A DNA stretch of 64,000 bases from Euryodendron excelsum (taxonomy: Eukaryota > Streptophyta > Magnoliopsida > Ericales > Pentaphylacaceae). The stretch is taken from NCBI GenBank assembly GCA_033060915.1, contig CM065378.1:54759501-54823500 (forward strand). Reading direction: 5' to 3'. A model generated the notes under the pieces. That model was not told the DNA's origin. It saw only the letters and a list, made by a program, of their open reading frames with translations, and ran no database searches. How positions within the stretch are numbered: position 1 is the first letter of the stretch; each line of letters begins with the position of its first letter. Of the stretch, positions 21,781 to 33,780 are shown in pieces. A program made the translations under genes and the position numbers.

Positions 21781-22630
21781 TATCATGGGACGACTCTAGA
21801 GGGTCAAGTATGTCTGTTACTGTTTAGAGAAATCCACGTGTGGCACTGACCATGCCCCTCGAGCAAGCCCGCCAAACAACAAGCCTTTATAACGCCCCCA
21901 CAATTCACAATGATTGGCACAGAAATTAAGACAAATGGCACGGGAGAATGAACATTTTCATTGATTGAAAGGCAACATTTACAATACTTACAATACTTGA
22001 AAGCAAGTAAGAAAGAGCTTGAAAGTTTTACAATTCATCAGGTAGGTGGTCAATACATGTACCCCCCTAATATAGCATTCTGAGCTATTACAAAATTGGC
22101 ACGAGAAAATATCAACATGGCCGAGGAGTTATAATGCCTCGGTAGAAAATCTAAATGAAATCCAAAAATTACAAGCTTTGAGAATGGAAAACTACATGTC
22201 TTAAGCTATATATACAAAAAAAAAAAATCTAACTCGAAACGCCTTCCGGATCACTGAGAAACGTCATGCCAAAGATTGGGTAAGCTGGCTAGGCGTGGGT
22301 GCTGGCCGCATGGGCACATGGGGCCGCAAGTTGGGGTGCATGGGCACACTAGCTGGGCACATGGGCGCACTGGGGTAGCGTAGGGAGCATGGGCACACTG
22401 GCTGGGCACATGGGTGCGCAAGTGCTGGGGCGACGCAAGGGCGCGCGAGCGGCAAGATGGGCCCATGGGCGCAGGGCAAGCACACTAGAAAGTTGGGCGC
22501 TGGGCCGCTGTACCGGCTGGCGTGCTGGGCACCTTTGGGTTTAACTTGGGCATTACTTTGGCCCCTTTTGACAAGGACGTTTAGGCACTAAATTGGGGCA
22601 TCATGGGGCGCTAAAGAGCAGCCCGTGACA
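21781..22630 (-). repeat. 3' LTR of the chromovirus
   Basis: 850 bp. On the minus strand it starts TGTCACGGGCTG. The outer tip is TATCATGGG on plus, so the terminal CA has mutated to TA. It is longer than its partner because of extra GGGCACA-type units at 22330-22430, a GC-rich tract that produces spurious Cys/Pro-rich frames. Confidence 0.92.
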
Positions 22631-22947
22631 TTCTCCCCCACTCGAAGGGTTACCGTCCTCGGTAACTTCTGAGCTAGAAAGGCTTCAATGTGATCTACAA
22701 ATTTTGTTAAGTTTGTGGCCTTTTCCCAGCTAGTCTCTTCATCTCCAAGTCCCTCCCATTTCACCAAGTACTCGAGGAATGTTTTACGAGAAGCGGTATT
22801 TATTCGATCTACTAGAATTGCTTCTACCTGCTTCTTAGGAGGTTTGGCCGTGATCAATGGTCTTATAGAAACATTGCGGAATAAGTCTTCCATATCGATA
22901 TGATAGGGCTTAAGGAAGCTGACATGAAAGACGGGATGAATCTTCAT
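22588..22947 (-). pseudogene. Chromovirus integrase end with chromodomain
   Basis: The frame of 119 residues starts at the conserved MKIHPVFHVSFLKPYH of the integrase C-terminal part. A chromodomain follows at residues 42-92, with VEAILVDRI, YLVKWEG and EETSWE, the aromatic and acidic positions typical of the fold. In chromoviruses this domain steers integration towards marked chromatin. The frame ends about 40 bp inside the 3' LTR. This piece is undamaged over its length but cut off from the integrase core by stops upstream. Confidence 0.88.
22631..22641 (-). promoter_or_regulatory. Polypurine tract of the chromovirus
   Basis: On the minus strand GTGGGGGAGAA ends directly at the 3' LTR, the usual site of plus-strand priming. 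Confidence 0.85.
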
Positions 22948-24041
22948 CCAGGAAGAAGGGTTAACCTTGTAAGCACACTTAGCAATCTTCTTGACAATTG
23001 TGACCGGTCCTTCGTACTTGCGAGCAAGTCGTCAGTCTCGCCCTCGAATAAATTTGCATTGTTCTGAAAAGAGCTTAACTAGAACTTGATCCCCCACCTT
23101 GAACTACCTCTTTTCATTAGCCCATTTCTTCATCTTGCAGGCTGCTTTATTTAGGTAGGCTTTGACAATATCAATATCCCTCTGCCAATTTTTTACAAAC
23201 TGAAAGGCTCTCGGTGACTTCCTTATGTAAGGTCCTTCCACCGTATGGGGTAACAATGGTTGTTGGCCAGATATTACCTCAAAAGCACTCTTCCCAGTTG
23301 AGCTACTCTTTTGGGCATTGAAACATAGTTGGGCAATGTCAAGGAGTGAAACCCAGTTGCGTTGGTTGGCATTAACAAAGTGACGTAGGTACTCCTCTAG
23401 CATGATGTTGAACCGCTCAGTCTGGCCATCAGTCTTCGGGTGATAACTCGAAGACATATCTAGTTGTGAACTGAAAAGCTTGAAAAGTTCAGACCAAAAG
23501 CTGCCAGTGAAGTGTGTATCTCGGTCACTAACAATACTCTTTGGCATGCCCCAATATTTGACCATATACTTGAAAAAAAGTCTGGCCGTTTCCTCAGCTG
23601 ATAGATACTTGGGTGCAGACACAAAGGTAACATATTTGGAGAATCTGTCAACGATTGAAAGAATAGTCCCAATATCTCCTACTTTGGGCAAACCGGTGAT
23701 AAAGTCAAGTGAGACACTCTCCATGGTCTAGATGGCTCTGGAAAAGGCTTAAGCAAACCAGCTTTCTTCTTATGTTCAAGCTTGTCCTGTTGACAGATGA
23801 GACAAGTGCACACATATTCATCGACATTATCCCGCATATAGGGCCAATAATATCCCTGCTCCAGCAAGGCAAAAGTTTGCTCAAACCCTAAATGACCTGC
23901 CCATTGTGTGCCATAACACTCAGTCAAGAGTGCCCTCCTCAATCCCTCAGCTCTTGGTACATAGAGTCGATTGCCCTTTGTTATGAGCAAACCATCTTGC
24001 ACCCAAAACTGGCGGGTTTTGCCCTCCTTGACAAGGTACAC
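22948..24041 (-). pseudogene. Chromovirus integrase, frameshifted
   Basis: The zinc-binding N-terminus lies in the frame 24041-23679: AGHLGFEQTFALL and CTCLICQQDK. The first expected histidine is replaced (ECYGTQWAGH), so the HHCC finger is incomplete. The catalytic core follows in another frame from 23724 to 23104 after an apparent 1-bp loss near 23700. The acidic triad is present: SLDFI, VSDRDTHF and GQTERFN. Integrase would insert the cDNA into the host genome. A further gap of frame lies between 23103 and 22948. Confidence 0.88.
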
Positions 24042-24056
24042 TAGGCTTTGGGCCGT

Positions 24057-25751
24057 TTAGTCCTTATCCAAGTGAGAACGGATGCGATCACGCACCCCAG
24101 TTGTTAGAGTAGAGATGGTGCAAACACGCTGGCAAGACGCAAGCTCCACCCTCCCGCACAGCGCATTTGCCACATGGTTGGTGGCGCTGGCCTTGTACTC
24201 TAAGGCCACATCAAACTCGGCCAACTTCTCTTGCCACCGGGCTTGTCTGGCATTGAGCTTGGGTTGTGATAGAAAGTGACTCATAGCTATATTATCGATT
24301 TTTACCACAAACCACTGTCCCAACAAATAATTTCTCCACACTTTGAGGTAGTAAATTATAGCTAGAAGTTCCTTCTCGTGTGTCATATATCGCCGCTCAG
24401 CATCACTTAACTTTCGGCTTTTATAGGCCACTGGATGCCCCTCCTGTAATAAGACTCCCCCAAGTGCGAAATCGGAAGTATCCGTTTGTACTTTGAATGG
24501 CTTAGAGACATCCGGAAGAGCCAAGACCGAGTCATTGGACATAGATTGCTTTAGCTCGTCAAAGGCTTATTGACACTTCTTTGACCAAACCCACCCGTTG
24601 TTCTTCTTCAACAATTTTGTCAATGGGGTGGCAATCTTTGCGTAGCCTTTCACAAACCGCCTGTAGTAATTTGCTAAGCCTAAGAAAGATCTTAGCTTAG
24701 AAATACCTATAGGAGCCTACCACTCTTAGATTACTTTGACTTTGTCTAGGTCCAACCAGATTCTTTCTCGCTCCACAATATGCCCCAAGAATTTGATGCA
24801 CTCCTGGGCAAAAGAACACTTCTCTAGCTTGGCATACAACTTATTCTCCCTTAACTTATGGAACACAAGTTTCAAATGTTTCACATGCTCCTCTAAAGTT
24901 GAACTGTACACTACAATATCATCAAGGTACACCACCACAAATTTGTCGAGATACTCCCAAAACACTTCGTTCATGAGAGTAGAAATTGTGGCTGGAGCAT
25001 TCGTGAGGCCAAGCGGCATGACCAAGAGCTCAAATGAGCCATATCGAGTGACACACATCGTCTCCACTTTATCTCCCTCCTTGATTCTCACCTGATAATA
25101 GCCTAGCCGTAAATCTAACTTCGAGAAATACCTTGCCTGGCTCAACTGATCAAATGAATCTACAATAAAAGGAAGAGAATACCTGTTCTTGATGGTAATC
25201 TTGTTGAGAGCTCTATAGTCAATACACATCCTCAAACTACCATCGTGCTTCTTCTAAAATAGCACAAGTGCTCCATATGGTGCTTTGGAAGGCCGTATGA
25301 AACCCGATTCAATCAACTCAGAGAGCTGCTTCCTCAACTCTTGCAATTCTGGAATGGCCATCCTATATGGTGCCCATGCTGGTGGTTTTCCCCTTAACAA
25401 GAGCTCGATCTCATGATCTATGCTCCTCTTGGGCAGAAGTCTCTTGGGAAGTTCTTCAGGTATCACATCTTTGAACTCCTTCAAGACCTTCTCAATGGAT
25501 TTGAGAATAGGCCCTGCCTCCATGAACTTCTTAATAGATAGAGCAGCAATCCATATTGGTTCATGTCTCCTAGCCCCTTTCTTTAATTGCATGACTGAAA
25601 TGAACTTTTCAGTGTTGTTGGTCGACATGGTGGAAATAAGGCATGGCTTCTTTCCCATTATACACATGGTGTGATTGTATGGCATCACTGCTGTCATGGT
25701 CTCTCTTAAGAATTCTAACCCAAGGATAGCTTGAAAATCATCCATGGGCAC
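24057..25751 (-). pseudogene. Chromovirus reverse transcriptase and RNase H
   Basis: All parts lie in one minus frame broken by stops. The RT begins at about 25460 (YRMAIPELQELRKQL). A stop stands after GALVLF (CAG to TAG). The palm follows: MCIDYRALN, the active site VVVYLDDIVVYS near 24925, and FLGHIVE. Between 24725 and 24543 several stops interrupt the thumb and connection. RNase H reads QTDTSDFALGG, THEKELLAI and VVKIDN, three acidic catalytic residues. The last expected one is altered (NHVANAL where the family has Asp). A single stop separates RNase H from integrase. Confidence 0.92.
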
Positions 25752-25775
25752 CGCTGTGAAGTTTATGCGCCCCTC

Positions 25776-26114
25776 TCATGAGCTCACTTTAACAACGACT
25801 GACTTGACAATACCATAGATTGGTTGGGCTACCAAATTTACTGCTTTAATTCGACTAGTGTCCTTCTCCAAGGACAAACCCAGTCTCTCCACCTCCGTAC
25901 CAGCCAAAAAGTTGTGGGTGGCTCCAGTGTCCACAAGTGCACGGATGGGCTTGCCGTTGACTTTGATGTCGACAAACATGAGCCCCATGGTGGTGACCTT
26001 ATTCCTCCCCTCAACAGGATTCCCTAGCTCCTTAATCTGTCTAGGCTTGGAATCAACTCCTTTACCTTTTCTAACTTTGGAATTGGAAGCTTGTTTCTTC
26101 ACTGCATTCACCAT
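25776..26114 (-). pseudogene. Chromovirus aspartic protease
   Basis: The catalytic motif ALVDTGATHNF is at residues 59-69, preceded by the strand GLMFVDIKVNGKPIRA. It would cleave the Gag-Pol precursor. The frame is shared with RT; a stop after VVKVSS, where a tryptophan is expected, divides them. The flap-side sequence AILGLEFL continues in the next open piece (25751 downward). Confidence 0.88.
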
Positions 26115-27256
26115 GTGAAATGCTCCTACTCTGGAGCCCGTCCTCGAACCATGCTTCCCATTATGCCTCGATCTAGTGTCTCCCTCACTCTCATTGCCAT
26201 TGTCCCCACTCTCTTCCCAGCATAGATCAGAACTAGAAGATTGGAGAGCATTCAGTGCTTTCTTCTGAGGACAGTCTGCTATCTTGTGCAGCCTTTAGCA
26301 TAAGTAACAAGTAATTGGCCCCCTAGGCTTGTCCCATTATAGTCATTCCCTTGTCCTTTGGAGTAATTGTTGTTGCCCTTACTTCCATCTTTTTTATGAA
26401 AAGACCCTTTATCGGCTCCCCCACTCTTGGGTTTACCATGCCCAACTGATTTGTTGCCTCTCCCACTCTTGCTGGAAGAACTTTTGTCTTGCTAGCATTG
26501 CGGTTCAGCAACATAATCAACTAGGCATTCCGCTGCTGACTAAGCACTAGAAAAGTCATGCACCCTCAAACGATGTAGTTCAACTCTGGCCCATGGCTTC
26601 AGCCCTTCAAGGAAATAAAAGAGCTTGTCCTTCTCCGACATATCTCAAATGTCAAGCATTAGGGCAGAAAATTGCTTGACGTAGTCTCTAATGGTTCCTG
26701 TGTGTGCCAACTTGCGTAGAGCACGCCTGGCATTGTACTCTACATTCTCAGGAAAGAACTGCAGTTTGAGCTCCCCCTTTAACTCCTCCCACGTTGTTAT
26801 TGTGCAGATCCCCTGTTGAATCTCATCATACTTGGTGCGCCACCAAAGCTTGGCATTACCACTGAGATACATTGTGGCCATCCAAACTTTATATTCTTCC
26901 TCAGCGTGAACAACTCTGAAATACTGTTCCATGTCAAAGAGAACGTTATCAAGTTCCTTGGCATCTCTGGCACCCCCGTAGGCACAAGGCTCTGGCACCC
27001 GTAAGTGAGGTGCTTTTGAGAAAGTGAATGTCGTTGGGCCATGGTTACCTCTTTCCCCATTGCCTCTAGTTCTTGTGGCAACGAGGCGTGTTAGGACGTT
27101 GACACGATTGTTAGCATCCTCCAAATCTTGCCGAAGACTAACAATCTCTACTCGAAGGGCTTCGATGTCTCCGGATGGGGTAGAGCTGGCTGAAGCCCCC
27201 CTTTCAGCCCTTTGTTGCTCCATTTCCCTAATTCGTTCCTCCAATCGAAAGGCCAC
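26115..27256 (-). pseudogene. Chromovirus gag, broken
   Basis: The open piece 27256-26645 (203 residues) starts with a coiled coil (LEERIREMEQQRAER to about residue 60) and continues through the capsid-type region (AKLWWRTKYDEIQQG, IRDYVKQFSALMLDI). A stop ends it at about 26642, after which the same frame goes on with MSEKDKLFYFLEGLKPWAR. More stops and a frame change follow. Near 26300-26250 a zinc knuckle of the type C-x2-C-x3-H-x4-C is legible, with a stop inside it. Gag would bind and package element RNA. Confidence 0.85.
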
Positions 27257-27365
27257 TCCACAAATCCATTCATCTTGTCCTCCAAAATCTCAATTCTTTG
27301 TGCTTGAGTCACCATTCTGAAATTGTTTTTGGCTACACAAAAGCTGCTAAGCCACAGTCACGTTG

Positions 27366-27379
27366 TGGCTCTAATACCA
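27366..27379 (-). promoter_or_regulatory. Primer-binding site, initiator tRNA-Met type
   Basis: The minus strand reads TGGTATTAGAGCCA two bases from the 5' LTR. It differs by one base from the common plant site TGGTATCAGAGCCA. Confidence 0.88.
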
Positions 27380-27381
27380 AC

Positions 27382-28192
27382 TATCACGGGAAGTCTCTAA
27401 AGGGTCAAGTACGTCTGTTACCGTCTAGAGAAGTCCACATGTGGCGCTCGCCATGCCCCTCCAGCAAGCCCTGCGAGCAACAAGCCTTTATAATGCCCCC
27501 ACAATTCACAATGATTGGCACAGAAATTAAGACAAATGGCATGGGAGAATGAACATTTTCATTAATTGAAAGACAACATTTACAACGCTTACAATGCTTG
27601 AAAGCAAGTAAGAAAGAGCTTGAAAGTGTTACAATTCACCGGATAGGAGGTGGTTAATACATGTACCCCCCTAATATAGCAGTCTGAGCCATTACAAAAT
27701 TGGCACGAGAAAACATCAACATGGCCGAGGAGTTATAATGCTTCGGCAGAAAATCTAAACAAAATTCAAAAATTACAAGCTTTGAGAATGGAAAACTGCA
27801 TGTCCTAAGCTATATATACAAAAAAAACCTGACCCGAAACGCCTTCCGGATCACTGAGAAACGTCACGCCAAAGATTGGGCAGGCTGGCTGGGCGTGGGT
27901 GTTGGCCGCATGGGCATTGGGGCACATGGGGCTGCAAGCTGGGGCGTGTGGGCGTGCTGGCTGGGCACATGGGTGCATGGGCGCGCTGGCTGGGCACATG
28001 GGTGCACAGGTGCTGGGGTGACGCAAGGGCGCGCGCGGGGCGAACACTGAAAAGTTGGGCATTGGGGCGCTGTACCGGCTGGTGTGCTGGGCACCTTTGG
28101 GCTTGACTTGGGCGTTACTTTGGCCCCTTTTGACAAGGACATTTAAGCACTGAATTGGGGCATCATGGAGCGTTAAAGAGCAGCCCGTGGCA
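27382..28192 (-). repeat. 5' LTR of the chromovirus
   Basis: 811 bp. On the minus strand it starts TGCCACGGGCTG and ends CCCGTGATA. A TATA-like GCTATATATAC (minus: GTATATATAGC) lies at about 27809-27819. CCTAC follows at 28193-28197. Confidence 0.92.
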
Positions 28193-28197
28193 CCTAC

Positions 28198-29482
28198 CCA
28201 TGGCAGCACACCTTCCTGAACCTGTTCTTTCTTCTCCACCTCACAAACTTTGCTCACCAGTAAACCCACTATTGCAGCCACAACTAGGTGACCACCATGG
28301 CATCAGCATAACCTTCTCATTCCTATTCCTATATCTTTCCCATGGACCAACCGATGGAGAAATCCAACAGTGCAAAGCCTGAACAGTGGCCACCAAGCCA
28401 CTGCCTTCTCTTCCCTTCAACCCAAGACTCTCTCCTTTTACACCCCTCCCATTACCTCTCTATCTGGACACCCGTGGACCCAAGAAACCAGGGCAAACCC
28501 AAAACACAGTCTCTCCCCTCTCTATTTGAGGACTTCCCGAGATTTAGGATTTTTTATAAATATAGATATAATATAAGTTGTAATATGTATTATGGAAATT
28601 CCTCACCTTTTTTTACATTGGGTTTCATCTTCTTCTTCTTCTCTATTTTTCTGCCTGTTTCTATCAATACATCTTTGTGTGTTGGACCTTCGGACGATTT
28701 TTTAAGCTAAAGCAGCTAAATCAGAGTGCGGGAAATATTGATTTCCATGTAATTCCTCTGTTATTTTTTGGTAATTACTTTCTCTTAACTTCTCCGTGCA
28801 TGTATTATTATAAATTTCAGTAATTCTGCTTCAAATTTGCATTTTTTGAATTGGCTTGATTTTTCATTCCAAAAAATAATAGTTGTAAGGTCAGAAACTA
28901 TTGTTTTTCATTATAAATTTTTTTTTTCTGAATTTCAGGTCAGAAATTCAAGAGTAATTGACACTCTCCAAGTAGTCGAGGGTCGCGCCCAAGAACTAAG
29001 AATCCATCTACTGCATCAATGATATTCGTAAGTATATATGTCTTGAGACTGTATTGATTACTTATTGATTGTTGGTCAATTTTAGTAGAGCAGGTTAGTC
29101 TCTGTCTTCTTCAACACAACAATAGCATACTAGAAATAATTTCTCTGGTGGGTCCCTTTCAATATTAGAGCTCTAACGAGCTTGGGGTGGTCTTCCCATG
29201 GCACATACGTACAGGTGGGAATCGGTTATCTGGACGGTCTCTTTCAATTATGTCAAATGATTTTACAAATTCTAATTCTTTTTGGCTGTTAATCAATGCT
29301 TGAAATAGGTGCAACATTTGATATCCCAATGGTGGTGAGCTTTGTTCCAATTTAAAAGTGCTTAGAGATAGAATTTATGCAATAAAGTTCCTTATTCAAA
29401 TCTTACAGTTTGCGTTTGCTACAATTCTATTATCTTTCACTATTTTATTTGTTCCGATCACATCTCTTTTCTTTTTCATTAA
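28198..29482 (+). other. Spacer interrupted by the chromovirus; weak exon candidate
   Basis: With the chromovirus removed, 21780 joins 28198. The pyrimidine-rich stretch 28200-28550 resembles an untranslated leader. A possible exon starts after ATTTCAG at 28939 and reads 27 codons to a stop at 29022 (VRNSRVIDTLQVVEGRAQEL inside). No family is recognised and no partner exon is found. Confidence 0.3.
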
Positions 29483-29675
29483 GGAGGTATTTGGCCAAAT
29501 GACTTATAAGTCATAAGCTATAAGTTACTTTTAAAAAGTTATCTTAAAAAATAACTTTTCTCAAAAAATGTGATGGACATAAGCTATTTTTTTTTAGCTA
29601 CTCACTCAAATACATTTTAAAAAAAGCATAAGCATAAATCATAAGTTACTAAATAAGTTATGTCCAAACACCCTC
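29483..29675. mobile_element. Tourist-like MITE, copy 2
   Basis: 193 bp with ends GGAGGTATTTGGCC and GGACATAACTTAT-type sequence closing CCAAACACCCTC. TAA flanks both sides (29480-29482 and 29676-29678). The arms are palindromic and AT-rich, and the same family is at 14288-14483. Confidence 0.78.
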
Positions 29676-29678
29676 TAA

Positions 29679-31370
29679 ATACCCCTATCCTTGCACATCT
29701 TGACAACGTTAGTTTTGTTTTGAAATCTTGAAGACAAATTTATTTTTATCTAGATATTTGTATCTCAAGCTCACTTGAACCCATATGAAAGTTAAAAGAA
29801 TAATTCATGATCATGTCTTCCCCATGCAAACGCAGAGCAATGGATCCGATGAAATTGAAAATCTCTAATTTTCTACTTGATCATTATTTCATATAGAGTT
29901 TATTTTAGTATGAACTTTTAAGGATCATGAGTGACTCAATGGTGGAGACGATCAATGATGACATGCAAGGGTTCTATGTGAAATTTCATGGACCCAAAGA
30001 TAGAAGGTCATCTATTCCCGTCTTTGCATTTCATTGTATCGATCGGTTGAGTTGAGTTATTTTGTATGTTCTCCAGAGTAGATGGCATGTAAGAGTACTT
30101 CGTTGTTTGATGGACTACTGTTTAGCTTTATCTCATATAGTTTCACTAGTCTCAGTACACCCCTTTAATTAAAAGAAATCAAGGAAACCAAAGCTATGGA
30201 TATGCTTTGAATAAAATCCAAAAAGCTAAGTCAAGGATTTTTAGGAAACTGATAAACATAAAAATGAAACCTTTGAGCCAAAAGGCACATTTATAACTTT
30301 TTATGATTGATAAATTTTGGAGCTACACCGTGCCACTTCTATTTCTTTAGCTTCTTTTGTGTTTTATGATACACTGACAATACACAAGAATAACGTAATA
30401 TAGACCAAAATCTATTAGTTGTGAACTTAAATATGATCGATTACTATATATAAGCAAATTTGAATTTCATTAGGAGTGCAGTAAGCATGGATTATCCCTA
30501 GTACTCAATATCCTTAACATATAGAAGTAAATGTTAGAATTTTAATATTATTTCTTATTCTTGGAATTTACCCTTTTTCTTTTTAAATTTTATAGTGTTG
30601 TATAATCTACATTATTTCTGTCTCTGGTGAACTATTTTTATTTTGAAATGCAAGTTTATTTCATACTAAACCAAACCCCAATTAACTTGATTGAGACAGA
30701 ATGAGATGAGAAAATTTAACCCATTCCAGGTTTGGAATGGGGTGTGGGAGAAAGTTTTCATATTAAGAGTAAGATAAGATTTAATTTAATGGTACTGTAC
30801 CCGCACCAATTGGTAACAGTACCTTTGCATGTTGGATTTTGGCCTTTTTTCCACTTTTTTTGAGCCAATTGACATGGAAAAAAATACGTTATACTGGACA
30901 ATCATTTATCTGAGAAAGTCCAATAAATAAACAATTGCAACAAGCTCAATAATAATCACAATTAAACCACTCACACCATTTGGAGAAGTGAAACTCAAGA
31001 TATCAACAATTGAAGTATTTAACAACTAATCAAATATCACTGAACCACTTGGGTATTCACAAGTTTTCCCCTTTATACAAACAATGTTAACAAGGAACTA
31101 ACGTTGCTGAATAGTTATTGCTGTTAATGCTAATAGCCTAATTGATTGATGAAAAGTTTATCAAATATCAATTCTATTTCGCAAAGGTTAAGATGGAAAA
31201 ATGAATACGGAAAAGGAAAAGATAAAAATTTTCCGATCCCATAATTCCATTACTTCTTAGAGGATGAATTTTTAATTAGTTAGCTAATCATATAAGAAAA
31301 CACCATGATCTAAGTGAACCTTTAATAAGACAACGACCAGATTTTCTAGATAGATATCTGCCTTGCATGC
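29679..31370. other. AT-rich spacer
   Basis: No frame with recognisable content. A motif shared with 21300 (GGATTATCCCTAGT) lies at about 30488, again pointing to diverged duplicated DNA. Confidence 0.5.
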
Positions 31371-31724
31371 ATTGTTTTAAAAACTGGACCGGGGAACCGG
31401 ACTAAGTAAAGGTCCGATTAACTCTTTAAATCTATTTTGGTCAAAACCTAGTCAAATTCAGTCAAACTAGCGGTTGAACCGCGACCCAATCATTAAAATT
31501 GATAATTGAACCGGCCGGTTCAACTTTTAAGATAAAATTTTAAATTTTAAGTATTAAAACTAGTGTAAAAAAATAAAATACATTTTATTATTATTAATTA
31601 ATTAATTAATGACATAATTATGACATCACGGATCAATAACAATTGACCCAACGATTAAACTAATGACTCGTGACTTGGCCTATTTTCGAATTCGCTGAAA
31701 AGTCCGATTTTCAAAACATTGCTT
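31371..31724. mobile_element. MITE-like inverted-repeat element
   Basis: The left end TGTTTTAAAAACTGGACCGG and the right end (minus TGTTTTGAAAATCGGAC) face each other. Inside are inverted GAACCGGCCGGTTC-type motifs. ATTG stands on both sides but no full target duplication is sure. A similar 'Gaaccgg' family is common in plants; the superfamily is unclear. Confidence 0.6.
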
Positions 31725-32071
31725 TCATGCTTAGATTCTTGTCTAGGGCTCCCACATGCATTTCAGCAAATTTATAAAAGTTACACAAGTTTTGCTTTTC
31801 TTCCATGAAGCTGCTAGCTTAGTGGGCCTTACCAAATAAATGATGTGAAAATATCTTTACTTTTGGCTAAGTCAAAAATATAATTTTCTTCTTGAAGTTC
31901 CAGTATGAACTACAAAGCTGCAGCCTTGCATGTTGGAGTTGAGCGAGAAATTATTTGGAGGTCTTAGATTTATGTCATTTTTATTCTCATTTCTTAAATT
32001 GAAGGGATTTATTGCTTCGTGAGAGAAGTAATGGTGATGTCGTATTTCAAAAACAATAAATAATTTTAAAT
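31725..32071. other. Spacer
   Basis: AT-rich, no feature seen. Confidence 0.5.
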
Positions 32072-33283
32072 AAATTACACTGACCTTTCCTCAACATTTG
32101 TAAAAATACAAAGATCTCTCACAACATTTTAAAATTACATTCACCTCCCATATTAAAACGGTGAGGGCACATACTGTTAACGAAAGTAAAAAATTACTTA
32201 ATTATCCTTGCATTTAAATACAGTTTTTATTAAACAAAATTATTATTAAATATTTTTAAATAATAAAAAGTAAAATACAAAATTTTTTATTCTCTCTCTC
32301 TTCTTTTTATTTTTTTTTTCCCTTTCTTCTTCCCTTCAGTCTTCTTTTGCAACAACACAAGTGCAAACCCTACCCTCCTCCATGGCCAGCCTTAGACCTC
32401 CTCCACCCCTCCCGTCATCCCTCAGCCTTCCCCCACCCCTTCCTACCTCCCCTACCACCACCAACAACACCTATCTATTGCCAAACCCTTTTTCAAATCT
32501 AAGAAAAAGGGGATGAGAGAAAGACACAGAGATAGAAAGAGGAGGAAGAAGAGACCCAATTCATTCCCACTTAGTACCCTCGACTTGGCCACCAGCAAAG
32601 GCGACGGCAATGACGCCGGATGTAGGAGGTAGCTGCTTGGTGGGAAGGACAAAGACGGAGATGGTGGGGGTGAGGAGGTAGCCGCCGTCAAGGGGTGGGA
32701 AAGACGAAGATGGAGTTTTGGGATTTGGGGGCTTCAATTTCTTTTCTTCACACCAACACCATCCTCATCTAGGGTTTCACGATCGTCTCCTCATCTAGGG
32801 TTTCACAGACACCCAATCTGAAGCTGTGTCAATCGTAGAATTTTGGGTGCCATTCATGGTGCCAGAGGGTGGATTCTAAGGCAGTGGTGGAAGGTGGGAA
32901 AGGGAGCGAGGTTGGTAGGGTAGGGTGACAGAGGACTTGTTTAATGGTAAAATGTCAAATGGGTGGGCTTGGCCAGAGTTAGACTGGGGTTTGGTGCATT
33001 GATGCAGGGGCTGGTCGGAGAAGAAGGTAAAGGAAAATAAGAAAGGTTAAGAAACTCGAGTGATGAAGAAGAAAAGATAGTGAGATTTGGGAAAGGGTAA
33101 AATAGTTATTCAAATAAATTATTAAGCTTGTATCAGCTTTTTCTGTTTGATCAACTAATGGTGGACCAATGAATGGCAATATTTTTTAATAAAATTAATA
33201 AAGTAATAGAGATCAATATAAATTTAAAATATTAAGAGGACCTCTTTATATTTTTATAAATATTAAGGGGAGGTCTATAATTT
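32072..33283. mobile_element. Long-inverted-repeat element with GC-rich interior
   Basis: About 75 bp at the left (AAATTACACTGACCTTTCCT) mirror the right end (minus AAATTATAGACCTCCCCTTA), each followed by a TAAAAATA block. The 1.2-kb size and GC-rich interior (32340-33010) recall the Mutator-type element at 4113, but I see no 9-bp duplication. The interior has only short frames, for example 32452-32691 minus, Pro/Ser-rich. Superfamily unproven. Confidence 0.6.
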
Positions 33284-33780
33284 GTCTAATGATTTTTTGC
33301 GAAGAAAGAACCTACCTATATAACAAAGCAACTCAAGTTTTTAAAATGTCTCATTTCTAACAGTTTGATCCAAAGCGTACATTTTTGGCTAACATTTAAT
33401 GGCTAGAGTCCATGCGTGGCTTATAAAATATTTTTTTAATTAAAATTTAATTTAATTTTTATTGTTATGTGTTTTAGGTCATACATACTTGTCATAAAAG
33501 AAAAATTAATTTTTTTACTTGAAAAAAGTTATTAAAAAAAAAAAAAAACTAATTTAACTTTACTAAAATGGCTTTTTTTTTTGTCTTCTTTAGTATAGTT
33601 TTTTCAACTAAAACCAATTGTCTTTTTTTGACAAGTTGTATGACGTAAAAGAACATAACCACTAAAAAAATTATAAATTTTGCTTAAAAGACACTAAAAA
33701 TGAAAAAAAATTCACTTCATAAACCGGGTTCAAAACCATGTCCAAACACCCTCCTCCCGATCTGGCATAAGTCAGTGGGC
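33284..33780. other. AT-rich spacer
   Basis: Long A and T runs (about 33535-33548). A stretch near 33355-33375 (TTTGATCCAA) is shared with 6661. No gene is seen. Confidence 0.5.

Larger units (their letters stand above)
21781..28192 (-). mobile_element. Ty3/gypsy chromovirus, complete but dead
   Basis: Direct LTRs (21781-22630 and 27382-28192) bound a minus-strand interior, with primer site next to the right LTR and polypurine tract next to the left. The 5-bp repeat CCTAC flanks it (21776-21780 and 28193-28197). The domain order is gag, protease, RT, RNase H, integrase, chromodomain, which makes it a chromovirus. The pol domains from protease to the start of integrase share one frame broken by single stops; a frame change near 23700 splits integrase. 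The LTRs differ at close to one position in ten in the first 380 bp, mostly transitions. The clade (perhaps Galadriel-like from the zinc-knuckle spacing) is not certain. Confidence 0.95.

Noticed and set aside
22251..22485. Cys/Pro/His-rich minus frames
   Set aside because: They come from the repeated GGGCACATGGG-type units of the chromovirus LTR and recur in the other LTR at 27864-28281.
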